Made by a program: the position numbers and the translations under genes. From Rhodobacterales bacterium (GTDB lineage Bacteria > Pseudomonadota > Alphaproteobacteria > Rhodobacterales > Rhodobacteraceae): a stretch of DNA of 64,000 nucleotides. Positions 1 through 7,674 of this stretch are shown here, piece by piece. Numbering within the stretch: position 1 is the stretch's first letter; the number at the start of each line of letters is the position of its first letter. The stretch lies in assembly GCA_026400355.1 (NCBI GenBank), contig JAPLPE010000034.1, forward strand, positions 124,001 to 188,000. The letters are read 5' to 3'. The notes under the pieces are model-generated. The model was not told the origin of the DNA, did not search any database, and saw only the letters and a program-made list of their open reading frames with translations.

Positions 1-1
1 A

Positions 2-1033
2 GACAAGGTTGTCCGGTTCGCCGACAAGACTTCACATCAGGTCTTTCTCGAGCCTGAAGGGCTGGATGATCCGACGATTTATCCTAACGGAATATCGACC
101 TCTCTCCCCGTGGACGTCCAGAACGCCTATGTGCATTCAATTGCGGGTCTTGAGAACGTCGTGATCACCCAGCCCGGTTACGCGATCGAGTATGACTATA
201 TCGACCCAAGGGCACTGGACAATTCCCTGGCGGTCCGCGGCGTCCCGGGGCTCTATCTCGCAGGTCAGATCAATGGGACTACGGGCTATGAGGAGGCTGC
301 GGCTCAGGGCTTGGTCGCCGGCCTGAACGCAGCCCGCTTTTCGCGTGATGAGGAACCGGTGCATTTCGGCCGGACATCGTCGTATATCGGCGTAATGATT
401 GATGATCTCGTATCCCGTGGTGTGACAGAGCCCTATCGCATGTTTACTTCCCGGGCAGAGTTTCGGCTGACACTGCGTGCCGACAACGCTGATCAGCGAC
501 TCACCGTACTTGGCCGCAGCTCAGGCTGCGTCGGCGATGATCGCTGGGCGGCCTACAGCGCCAAGGCAGAGACGCTCGAACAGACGCGCCGCACCCTCGA
601 AGGAAGAACATTCACCGCGCGCTCTGTCTCCGATATTGGTATCCGGTTGAATCCCGACAAGCAAAGCCGCAGCGGGATGGATGTGCTCTCACTGGTGGAC
701 GCAGAATTTGACCATCTTGTGTCCCTCGATCCATCTTTGTCATCTGTCCCGGCCGAAATCCAGAAGCAGTTGAAGCGGGACGCTCTGTATATGCACTATG
801 TTGATCGCCAGTCGCGGGATATCGCTGCCATGCAGCGCGATGACCTGCTAGTCATCCCGGCAGACCTGTCTTTCTCCGATCTCCCCAGCCTCTCGACCGA
901 GCTGCGGCTCAAGCTAGAACGAGTTCGCCCCGGGACTATCGCACAGGCAAGTCGGATTGACGGAATGACGCCCGCAGCCCTTATGCTTATCGCTGCTCGT
1001 CTAAAGCGCGGCCCGGCCTCGGTGTCGGCATGA
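2..1033 (+). CDS. mnmG: tRNA uridine-5-carboxymethylaminomethyl modification enzyme MnmG, C-terminal part
   Basis: The reading frame is already open at base 2 and runs to TGA at 1031-1033, so the N-terminal part, with the main FAD-binding region, lies outside the window. MnmG works with MnmE to install the 5-aminomethyl-type modification on wobble uridines of certain tRNAs, using FAD and a folate-derived methylene group. Recognisable conserved blocks are [28 protein letters not shown] and [17 protein letters not shown], followed by the helical C-terminal domain. The stop codon overlaps the rsmG start (ATGA at 1030-1033), implying translational coupling. The order mnmG-rsmG-parA-parB is the usual origin-proximal arrangement in alphaproteobacteria. 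The identification is very secure; only the start is missing. Confidence 0.97.
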   Translation, partial: DKVVRFADKTSHQVFLEPEGLDDPTIYPNGISTSLPVDVQNAYVHSIAGLENVVITQPGYAIEYDYIDPRALDNSLAVRGVPGLYLAGQINGTTGYEEAAAQGLVAGLNAARFSRDEEPVHFGRTSSYIGVMIDDLVSRGVTEPYRMFTSRAEFRLTLRADNADQRLTVLGRSSGCVGDDRWAAYSAKAETLEQTRRTLEGRTFTARSVSDIGIRLNPDKQSRSGMDVLSLVDAEFDHLVSLDPSLSSVPAEIQKQLKRDALYMHYVDRQSRDIAAMQRDDLLVIPADLSFSDLPSLSTELRLKLERVRPGTIAQASRIDGMTPAALMLIAARLKRGPASVSA

Positions 1034-1656
1034 TGGCGGACGACGTGCAGCTTCTGAAGGGAACTTCTGTTTCACGTGAAACAGACGCAAGACTGCACGC
1101 CCTTGCAGACCTCGTGATCAAGTGGACGTCCCGCATCAATTTGATCTCGAGTTCTTCAGTTTCAGACATCTGGGTCCGGCATGTCATTGATTCAGCCCAG
1201 CTTTACGCCATGGCCCCGGCCAAATGGAAAAGCTGGGCAGATGTAGGAAGCGGCGGCGGCTTTCCTGGCATGGTGATTGCAGTCATCGCCGCCGAACTCA
1301 ATCCTGACGGCCGCATTATCCTGATTGAGAGCGACCAGAGAAAATCTGTCTTCCTCCGGACTGCCATTCGCGAACTGGGTATCGAAACAACGGTTGTCGC
1401 GGGGCGCATCGAATCCATGGCACCGCTTGGCGCAGATGTCCTGTCCGCTCGTGCCCTTGGCGTCTTGGCAGACCTTCTCCCTATCGCGCACCGGCATCTC
1501 GCCCCAAACGGTCAGGCGATATTCCCCAAAGGCCGCAAGGCTGACGAAGAAGTCAAATTCGCTCGTACATCCTGGCAATTCGATATCGCGTCCCAACCAA
1601 GCAGCACGGACCCAGAGGCTCTAGTCCTGATGATCAAGAATATCTGTCATGTCTGA
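1030..1656 (+). CDS. rsmG: 16S rRNA (guanine-N7) methyltransferase RsmG
   Basis: A SAM-dependent enzyme that methylates N7 of a guanine in the 530 loop of 16S rRNA (G527 in E. coli). The 208-residue length fits the family. The SAM-binding glycine loop VGSGGGFPG is at residues 72-80, with the preceding ISS and following IESDQRK blocks typical of RsmG/GidB. The ATG overlaps the mnmG stop, and the 3' end overlaps the parA start by 8 bp, so the four genes form one transcription unit. Residues 13-18 (SVSRET) are encoded by a perfect parS palindrome, described separately. Confidence 0.97.
   Translation: MMADDVQLLKGTSVSRETDARLHALADLVIKWTSRINLISSSSVSDIWVRHVIDSAQLYAMAPAKWKSWADVGSGGGFPGMVIAVIAAELNPDGRIILIESDQRKSVFLRTAIRELGIETTVVAGRIESMAPLGADVLSARALGVLADLLPIAHRHLAPNGQAIFPKGRKADEEVKFARTSWQFDIASQPSSTDPEALVLMIKNICHV
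1068..1083. promoter_or_regulatory. parS centromere-like site inside rsmG
   Basis: The sequence TGTTTCACGTGAAACA is a perfect 16-bp palindrome and matches the widely conserved bacterial parS consensus bound by ParB. It lies within the rsmG coding region (codons 13-18), about 0.6 kb upstream of parA and 1.4 kb upstream of parB. By analogy with known ParABS systems it should nucleate ParB loading and spreading near the replication origin. ParB occupancy here is not something the sequence can prove, but the match is exact. Confidence 0.93.
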
Positions 1657-2446
1657 CATCCTGCATCTGCGCCGCGCAAAGATCATCGCAATCGCCAACC
1701 AGAAGGGCGGTGTCGGCAAGACGACGACGGCCATAAATCTGGGTGCCGCCCTGGCCTGCGCGGCGCGCCGTGTGCTCCTTGTCGATCTTGATCCCCAGGG
1801 CAATGCGTCGACAGGTCTTGGCGTTACGGCGACCCAACGCGAAGTAACCGCCTATGACCTTATCCTTGGCGATGCGACCCCAACAGAGGCGATCCAGATC
1901 ACCGCAGTTTCAAACCTGTCGATCATTGCAGCTACAACTGACCTGAGTTCGGCCGATATCGAACTGATCGACAATGAGCGCCGCAGCTTCCTTCTTCACG
2001 ATGCCCTCCGCCAGTCAGCGATGGAACCCCTCGGTTTCGACTACATATTGATTGACTGCCCGCCCTCGCTCAATATATTGACGGTAAACGCAATGGTCGC
2101 CGCGGATTCAGTGATCGTCCCCCTGCAAAGTGAATTCTTCGCCCTCGAAGGCCTGTCGCAACTGATGCTCACGCTGCGCGAAGTGCGCCAGACCGCTAAT
2201 CCAGGCCTGCGGATCGAAGGTGTTGCCCTCACCATGTATGACAAGCGCAACAACCTGTCCCAACAAGTCGAAAGCGATGCGCGCCAGAATCTTGGTGATC
2301 TGGTGTTCAAGACGGTCATCCCCCGCAATGTGCGTCTGTCCGAGGCGCCGTCCTATGCGATGTCCGTCCTCGACTACGACCCTCACTCGACTGGCAGCGA
2401 AGCCTACCGCGCTCTTGCTGCGGAACTCATCGCCCGCGAACGCTGA
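1649..2446 (+). CDS. parA: Chromosome partitioning ATPase ParA (Soj family)
   Basis: ParA is a Walker-type ATPase that binds DNA non-specifically and, with ParB bound at parS, moves newly replicated origins apart. The 265-residue protein has the deviant Walker A box KGGVGKTTT at residues 19-27, the DLDPQGNASTGLG block just after it, and the IDCPPSLN Walker B region, all standard for chromosomal ParA. It starts 8 bp inside rsmG and is followed directly by parB. The short leader before the P-loop and the lack of an N-terminal DNA-binding domain make it chromosomal (Soj-like), not plasmid type Ia. Confidence 0.97.
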   Translation: MSDILHLRRAKIIAIANQKGGVGKTTTAINLGAALACAARRVLLVDLDPQGNASTGLGVTATQREVTAYDLILGDATPTEAIQITAVSNLSIIAATTDLSSADIELIDNERRSFLLHDALRQSAMEPLGFDYILIDCPPSLNILTVNAMVAADSVIVPLQSEFFALEGLSQLMLTLREVRQTANPGLRIEGVALTMYDKRNNLSQQVESDARQNLGDLVFKTVIPRNVRLSEAPSYAMSVLDYDPHSTGSEAYRALAAELIARER

Positions 2447-2463
2447 ACATGACGGAGGACGGC

Positions 2464-3354
2464 ATGGCCGACAAAACATCCCGAAACCGTGGTCTTGGCC
2501 GGGGCCTTTCAGCCCTCATGGCCGACGTGATCAGCGAATCCGAGGGCGAACGCCCCCGCCGACCTGACATACGGGTTCCCGTTGAGTCTCTTCAGCCGAA
2601 CCCGAACCAGCCACGCAGGACCTTCGATGCTGATGATCTCGCAGAGCTTGCCGCCTCTATCCGGGAAAAGGGCATTATTCAGCCCCTTATCGTTCGCCCC
2701 GAAACCAATGGCCAGGGCCGGTACGAAATCGTGGCCGGCGAACGTCGCTGGCGCGCTGCCCAGATGGCGCAACTGCATGACGTGCCAGTCATCGTCCGCG
2801 ACTACACAGACACCGAAGTGCTCGAAGTTGCGATCATCGAAAACATCCAGCGCGCTGACCTCAATGCGATGGACGAGGCTGCCGCATTTCGACAACTGAT
2901 GGAACGCTTCGGCCATACTCAGGACCAACTCGCGGTCGCTCTGGGAAAAAGCCGTAGCCATGTGGCCAACCAGATGCGGTTGCTCGCACTTCCTGACGAT
3001 GTCCAGCAATACGTCATTTCCGGCGCTCTCTCGGGCGGGCACGCCCGCGCGCTCATAGGGCATCCCCGTAGCTCAGAACTGGCGCGTCAGATCATTTCCG
3101 GCAAACTGTCGGTCCGCGAGGCCGAGCGTCTTGCCCGCGAACCGGGGACCGCGCCTGCCGCCCGCAAACCAAGGAAGTCGGGGACCTCTGGCAAAGATGC
3201 AGACACCCTTCTAATTGAACAAGAGCTCTCATCGACACTTGGGATGGGGGTCTCAATCGACCATGTGCCGGGCGAAGAGGGTGGAAAGCTCACCCTTCGC
3301 TACATGTCGCTGACACAGCTCGACGATCTGCTTCGCGTGCTGTCTGGCGGCTGA
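2464..3354 (+). CDS. parB: Chromosome partitioning protein ParB (Spo0J family)
   Basis: ParB is a CTP-dependent DNA clamp that loads at parS. The start at 2464 is preferred over the upstream in-frame ATG at 2449 because a GGAGG Shine-Dalgarno at 2454-2458 sits five bases before it, and because the protein then begins with the conserved N-terminal segment (RGLGRGLSALMADV) that contacts ParA. The CTP-binding GERRWRA box is at about residues 92-98 and ENIQR at 126-130. A helix-turn-helix region follows (about 147-170). A charged linker precedes the C-terminal dimerisation domain. It is the last gene of the unit; hemW lies tail to tail 31 bp away. Confidence 0.96.
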   Translation: MADKTSRNRGLGRGLSALMADVISESEGERPRRPDIRVPVESLQPNPNQPRRTFDADDLAELAASIREKGIIQPLIVRPETNGQGRYEIVAGERRWRAAQMAQLHDVPVIVRDYTDTEVLEVAIIENIQRADLNAMDEAAAFRQLMERFGHTQDQLAVALGKSRSHVANQMRLLALPDDVQQYVISGALSGGHARALIGHPRSSELARQIISGKLSVREAERLAREPGTAPAARKPRKSGTSGKDADTLLIEQELSSTLGMGVSIDHVPGEEGGKLTLRYMSLTQLDDLLRVLSGG

Positions 3355-3385
3355 TCCGCCCGGCTTGCTCCGGCTTCTGACTCGG

Positions 3386-4570
3386 TCAGCCAAGAAGCTG
3401 CCGCAGGACCGCGTTCAAGAGTGGACGGCCCGCTTCGGTTGTGCGCAACCGATCATCAGCGGTCTCGACCATCCCGATATCAATCAAACCATTGATATTT
3501 TTGGATAAATCGTAATCACCGAAACTGGACAGGCGCGCCCGATCAACCCCCTCGGTCAACCGTAGCCCCATCATCAGAAACTCTGCCCGCTGATCCGCGA
3601 CAGATAGCGCAGCACAAAGGCTATCGCCGCTGCCAAATCGCTCAACCCGTTCCAGCCACGTCATGGGTATCCGGTCAGTTTCGGTTGCATGCCGCAGCCC
3701 GCCCAGCGTCAGCCGCCCATGCGCACCCGGCCCGATCCCGGCATAATCACCATAGCGCCAGTAGATCAGGTTATGCCTGCTCTCCAGGCCCGTTCTTGCA
3801 TGATTAGAGACTTCATAGGCCATGAGACCGGCTTCATCCGCAATCTCCTGTGTCACAGCAAAAAGGTCAGCTGCCCGGTCCTCATCCGGCAATCCGCGCA
3901 GTTTGCCCGCCTTGTACCGATCGCCGAAAGCGGTCCCTTCCTCGATCGTCAGTTGGTAAAGGGACAGATGGTCAATCGCCATGGCCAGCGCTTCGCGCAA
4001 CTCGGCTTTCCACGCACCTACGGTCTGGTCCTGTCGGGCATAGATCAGATCGAAACTCACCCTTTCGAAAACCGACCGTGCAATATCGAACGCCGCCCGG
4101 GCCTCGGCCGCAGAATGAAGCCGCCCAAGAGCCTTAAGGTCTGCGTCGTTCAACGCCTGAATCCCCATGGATACCCGGCTCACGCCTGCATCCGCATAAC
4201 CCCTGAACCGCCCTGCATCGACCGAGGTCGGGTTTGCCTCCAGCGTGATCTCGATATCATTGGCGACGGGCCAGGTCGCCCTGACTTTTGTCAGCACGGC
4301 ATCTACAACCTCGGGGTCCATCAGGCTCGGCGTGCCGCCACCAAGAAAGACCGACCGCAAAATTCGTCCCTGTGTCAGTGCCCCGACCCTGTCAATCTCG
4401 CTCAGATAGGCCCTTGCCCAGCGGTTCTGATCAATCTTGGCCGCGACATGGCTGTTGAAATCACAGTAGGGGCATTTCGCCATGCAGAATGGCCAATGGA
4501 TATAAAGCCCGAAGCCACCGGCTTCCCAATCTTCAGGCAAAACAACCCGCCACGAGCTTGCGGAACGCAT
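3386..4570 (-). CDS. hemW: Radical SAM heme chaperone HemW (coproporphyrinogen III oxidase-like)
   Basis: A radical SAM protein with the CxxxCxxC cluster motif at C29, C33 and C36 (FCMAKCPYCDFNS) and a GGGTPSLM block. HemW proteins were long annotated as oxygen-independent coproporphyrinogen oxidase but are now known as heme chaperones; the N-terminal spacing and 390-residue length fit HemW better than HemN. The ATG at 4570 overlaps rdgB by 38 bp. A TTG at 4538-4540 just upstream of the conserved WEAGGFGLYIHWPF block is another possible start. It follows rph and rdgB on the same strand. Confidence 0.9.
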   Translation of the reverse strand: MRSASSWRVVLPEDWEAGGFGLYIHWPFCMAKCPYCDFNSHVAAKIDQNRWARAYLSEIDRVGALTQGRILRSVFLGGGTPSLMDPEVVDAVLTKVRATWPVANDIEITLEANPTSVDAGRFRGYADAGVSRVSMGIQALNDADLKALGRLHSAAEARAAFDIARSVFERVSFDLIYARQDQTVGAWKAELREALAMAIDHLSLYQLTIEEGTAFGDRYKAGKLRGLPDEDRAADLFAVTQEIADEAGLMAYEVSNHARTGLESRHNLIYWRYGDYAGIGPGAHGRLTLGGLRHATETDRIPMTWLERVERFGSGDSLCAALSVADQRAEFLMMGLRLTEGVDRARLSSFGDYDLSKNINGLIDIGMVETADDRLRTTEAGRPLLNAVLRQLLG

Positions 4571-5141
4571 CCGCCCGATGGCTCATCTGATTCTTCTCCC
4601 AGCGGTCCATCTCGCCAAAGGTGACCGGATGGCCCTCAGGCTCGAAGATCGGATCATACCCATGCCCCTGCGCGCCCCGGCCTGGCCAGACAATACGCCC
4701 GAAGGAATGACCTTCAAATACCTCGTCATGCCCATCCGGCCAGGCCAGAACCAACGCACAGCAAAACCGCGCACTCCACGGCTCTGCTTTGCCCGATGCG
4801 GTGAGCTCAGCATGGGCCCGCCGCATCGCCATGTCGAAATCGCGCCCGGCATCCGTCTCGGCCCAATCGGCTGTATAGACCCCCGGCGCGCCATCCAATG
4901 CGGCAATCTCCAAACCGGAATCATCCGCCAACGCCGGAAGTCCCGTCGCTTTGGCCGCCGCATGTGCCTTGATCCGCGCATTGCCAGCAAACGTAGTCTC
5001 GGTCTCCTCCGGCTCGGGCAGCCCGAAATCAGAATTCGACGAAAGGATGATCCGAAAGGGCGCCAGAAGGGCGGCAATCTCTTCCAGCTTCCCCTTGTTG
5101 TGGGTCGCCACAATCAACCTGTCGCCCGTGAAACGTCTCAT
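4533..5141 (-). CDS. rdgB: XTP/dITP diphosphatase RdgB (HAM1 family)
   Basis: A house-cleaning nucleotide pyrophosphatase that hydrolyses dITP, XTP and similar non-canonical purine nucleotides to monophosphates. The family signature [10 protein letters not shown] is at residues 12-21, with [15 protein letters not shown] and the C-terminal GYDPIF and SHRADAFRK blocks all present. The 202-residue length is normal. Its start overlaps the rph stop by 4 bp (ATGA), and the rph-rdgB-hemW order is common in alphaproteobacteria. Confidence 0.96.
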   Translation of the reverse strand: MRRFTGDRLIVATHNKGKLEEIAALLAPFRIILSSNSDFGLPEPEETETTFAGNARIKAHAAAKATGLPALADDSGLEIAALDGAPGVYTADWAETDAGRDFDMAMRRAHAELTASGKAEPWSARFCCALVLAWPDGHDEVFEGHSFGRIVWPGRGAQGHGYDPIFEPEGHPVTFGEMDRWEKNQMSHRADAFRKLVAGCFA

Positions 5142-5845
5142 CCCAGCGCCACAATCTGCGCGGCAGCCAACTGCCGCGACCCCTTCTCTGCCAGGTCGAG
5201 CAACGCCCCCATCTGATCGCGCGTGAACGTCGCTCCCTCCGCAGACATCTGGACCTCGATCAGCCGCCCACCGGTCATGACAAAATTCCCGTCAACCCCC
5301 GCCTCGCTGTCCTCCGGATAGTCCAGATCCAATACCGGCTGCCCGGCATAGATCCCGCAGCTCACAGCAGCAACCGGATCGATCAGCGGATCGGAAATCA
5401 CGATTCCCGCCTTCATCAGCTTCCGCACCGCCAGCTTCAGTGCAACCCATCCGCCCGTGATCGAAGCACAGCGCGTGCCCCCGTCTGCCTGGATCACATC
5501 GCAGTCGACCACGATCTGCCGCTCACCCAAAGCCACGCGATCCACTCCAGCCCGGAGCGACCTCCCGATCAGTCGCTGAATCTCCTGCGTACGACCCGAC
5601 TGACCGTCCTTCGCCTCGCGCTTCATCCGTGTATTCGTTGCGCGCGGCAGCATTCCGTATTCCGCTGTCACCCAGCCCAGCCCCGTGTTCTTCATGAACG
5701 GTGGCACCCGTTCGTCAATCGACGCGGTGCACAGCACATGCGTATCCCCAACCCGGATCAGACATGACCCTTCTGCATGACGGCTCACCCCCGTTTCAAT
5801 CGTCACAGGGCGCATTTGGTCGATCTGTCTGCCAGAGGGTCGCAT
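5138..5845 (-). CDS. rph: Ribonuclease PH
   Basis: A phosphorolytic 3'-5' exoribonuclease that trims tRNA precursors. The ATG at 5845 is chosen because it gives the canonical N terminus ([19 protein letters not shown]), and an AAGGA lies seven bases before it; an in-frame ATG ten codons further upstream has no such support. Family blocks [32 protein letters not shown]-like and [18 protein letters not shown] are present. The 235-residue length is typical. It is divergent from hrcA. Confidence 0.96.
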   Translation of the reverse strand: MRPSGRQIDQMRPVTIETGVSRHAEGSCLIRVGDTHVLCTASIDERVPPFMKNTGLGWVTAEYGMLPRATNTRMKREAKDGQSGRTQEIQRLIGRSLRAGVDRVALGERQIVVDCDVIQADGGTRCASITGGWVALKLAVRKLMKAGIVISDPLIDPVAAVSCGIYAGQPVLDLDYPEDSEAGVDGNFVMTGGRLIEVQMSAEGATFTRDQMGALLDLAEKGSRQLAAAQIVALG

Positions 5846-5918
5846 CTGTCTGTCCTTATCCTGACTGGGCCGCATCTACGCCGGACAGTCCGGTTTTCCA
5901 ACCCGGAATCCGCCCCCG

Positions 5919-5948
5919 TTGACGTTCTCCAACCAATGTCCTTATATA
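5919..5948 (+). promoter_or_regulatory. Sigma70-type promoter for hrcA-grpE
   Basis: TTGACG at 5919-5924 is followed after 17 bases by TTATAT at 5942-5947, with TATATA in the overlapping register. This puts transcription start at about 5955-5960, just before the hrcA ATG at 5975. No CIRCE palindrome (TTAGCACTC-N9-GAGTGCTAA) was seen here, so HrcA autoregulation through CIRCE is not suggested by this region. Confidence 0.65.
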
Positions 5949-5974
5949 TCCCGCCCCCTCTGTTGGACCCCGTC

Positions 5975-7042
5975 ATGCCCGACAAGACGACACTCATCGA
6001 GGAAATGAACATCCGCTCGCGCGAAGTCTTTCGCCGCGTTGTCGAAGGCTATCTCGAAACTGGTACGCCAGTCGGCTCCCGCACCCTCACCCGTACCATG
6101 TCAGAACAGGTCAGCGCCGCAACGATCCGCAACGTCATGCAGGATCTTGAATATCTCGGCCTCCTCGGAAGCCCCCATATCAGCGCCGGTCGCGTGCCGA
6201 CGCAACTTGGCCTCCGCATGTTCGTCGACGGACTTCTTGAGGTAAGCGATCTCGCCGGAGAAGATCGCCAACGGCTTGACGAAACCGTGGGCGGCAACGA
6301 TCCCGACGTCGCCTCGACGCTCGACCGCATCGGCGCCGCCCTCTCCGGCGTCACCCGCGGCGCAAGCCTGGTGCTGACGCCCAAGCACGAAACCGCCCCG
6401 ATCAAACATATCGAATTCGTCTCTCTCGCCCGGGACCGTGCCCTGGTCGTGCTCGTCTTTGCTGATGGCCATGTCGAGAACCGCATCTTCACCCCGCCGC
6501 TCGGCCAGACGCCGTCTTCGATGCGCGAAGCCGCCAATTTCGTGAACGCCCTCGCCGAAGGCCGAACCCTCGCCGAACTTCACATGGCCGTCGCTCTCGA
6601 GATCCGGAAACGCCGGCAAGAGATCGACGTTCTCGCCCGCGAACTCGTCGAAGGCGGACTCGCCACCTGGGTTGGAGAAGGCGAATCGACTGAACGGCTC
6701 ATCGTTCGCGGCGCCGGAAACCTGCTCGGCGATCCCGACGGAGAGGCCGATCTTGACCGTATCCGCAGCCTCTTTGATGATCTGGAACGCAAACGTGATA
6801 TCGCCGAATTCCTTGAACTCACCCAACAAGGCGAAGGCGTGCGCATTTTCATAGGGTCCGAAAACAAACTCTTCTCACTTTCGGGTTCCAGTCTCGTCGT
6901 TTCTCCTTATATGAACGCCGACCGCAAGATAATTGGCGCCGTTGGCGTCATCGGGCCGACTCGGCTGAACTATGGCCGGATCGTTCCCATCGTCGATTAC
7001 ACAGCCCAGTTGGTCGGCAAGCTCATTGCCGACCGCACCTGA
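5975..7042 (+). CDS. hrcA: Heat-inducible transcription repressor HrcA
   Basis: HrcA represses chaperone operons by binding CIRCE sites and is stabilised by GroEL. The open frame extends further upstream, but it would run through the promoter. The ATG at 5975 gives a 355-residue protein beginning MPDKTTLIEEMNIRSREVF, the expected N-terminal winged-helix region (SREVFRRVVEGYLETGTPVGS). A second ATG at 6005 with GAGG just before it is an alternative. The C-terminal GAF-like region ends with the GPTRLNYGRIVPIVDYTA block typical of HrcA. grpE follows after 14 bp, a classic pairing. Confidence 0.94.
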   Translation: MPDKTTLIEEMNIRSREVFRRVVEGYLETGTPVGSRTLTRTMSEQVSAATIRNVMQDLEYLGLLGSPHISAGRVPTQLGLRMFVDGLLEVSDLAGEDRQRLDETVGGNDPDVASTLDRIGAALSGVTRGASLVLTPKHETAPIKHIEFVSLARDRALVVLVFADGHVENRIFTPPLGQTPSSMREAANFVNALAEGRTLAELHMAVALEIRKRRQEIDVLARELVEGGLATWVGEGESTERLIVRGAGNLLGDPDGEADLDRIRSLFDDLERKRDIAEFLELTQQGEGVRIFIGSENKLFSLSGSSLVVSPYMNADRKIIGAVGVIGPTRLNYGRIVPIVDYTAQLVGKLIADRT

Positions 7043-7056
7043 CAGGATAAAGCGCC

Positions 7057-7611
7057 ATGGCCGATCAGAACACCGAACCCCAGACCCTTGACGAGCTTGC
7101 CGCCGAAACCGATGCGATGGAGGTTGAGGGCCTCGCCCTTCTGTCCGAGCTGGACGCCGTCCGGGCCGAACGGGACGACTACAAGGACCGGTTCATGCGC
7201 GCGCTGGCCGACAACGAAAACACTCGCAAGCGGGCCGAGCGTGACCGGAGAGAGGCGGAAAACTACGGGGGCTCGAAACTCGCCCGCGATCTCCTGCCCG
7301 TCTACGACGCGCTCCGCCGTGCGCTCGACAGCGCCAGCCATGAACAGCGCGACGTGTCCGCCGCTCTGATCGAAGGCGTCGAACTTACGCTCAACGAACT
7401 TACCAGCGTCTTTGCCAAACACGGGATGAAAGCCATCTCTCCCCAGATCGGCGACAAATTCGATCCGGCCATCCATCAGGCCATGTTCAACGCCCCCATA
7501 CCCGGCACCAAGTCAGGCGAACTCATTCAGGTGATGACCGAAGGCTTCTTCCTTCACGACCGTCTCCTGCGCCCCGCACAGGTCGGCGTCTCCTCAATGC
7601 CTGCCAATTGA
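7057..7611 (+). CDS. grpE: Nucleotide exchange factor GrpE
   Basis: GrpE promotes ADP release from DnaK. The 184-residue protein has an acidic N terminus, a long helical segment (about residues 25-80, with ERDDYKDRFMRALADNENTRKRAERD), and the C-terminal beta domain ending FFLHDRLLRPAQVGVS, close to the usual signature. It sits 14 bp after hrcA and shares its promoter; dnaK and dnaJ are elsewhere in the window (55602-58741). A strong inverted repeat follows its stop codon. Confidence 0.96.
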   Translation: MADQNTEPQTLDELAAETDAMEVEGLALLSELDAVRAERDDYKDRFMRALADNENTRKRAERDRREAENYGGSKLARDLLPVYDALRRALDSASHEQRDVSAALIEGVELTLNELTSVFAKHGMKAISPQIGDKFDPAIHQAMFNAPIPGTKSGELIQVMTEGFFLHDRLLRPAQVGVSSMPAN

Positions 7612-7625
7612 TCCCTTGTCGTGGC

Positions 7626-7667
7626 GGGCTTCACCCGCCCTACGGTGGCGTAGGGCGGGTTTAGCCC
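7626..7667. terminator. REP-like inverted repeat between grpE and mutS, possible bidirectional terminator
   Basis: A 19-base arm at 7626-7644 pairs with 7649-7667 with two mismatches and a four-base loop. It lies in the 63-bp gap between the convergent genes grpE and mutS. It carries no clear T-run on either strand, so it would be a non-canonical terminator. Its core CGTAGGGCGGGT recurs at 32516-32527, and a ten-base part of it occurs inverted at 23764-23773, which suggests a small dispersed repeat family. Confidence 0.6.
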
Positions 7668-7674
7668 ATGCGGA

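Noticed and set aside
3355-3385. Hairpin CTGAC-TCG-GTCAG between parB and hemW
   Set aside because: The stem is only five bases with no T-run, too weak to call a terminator.
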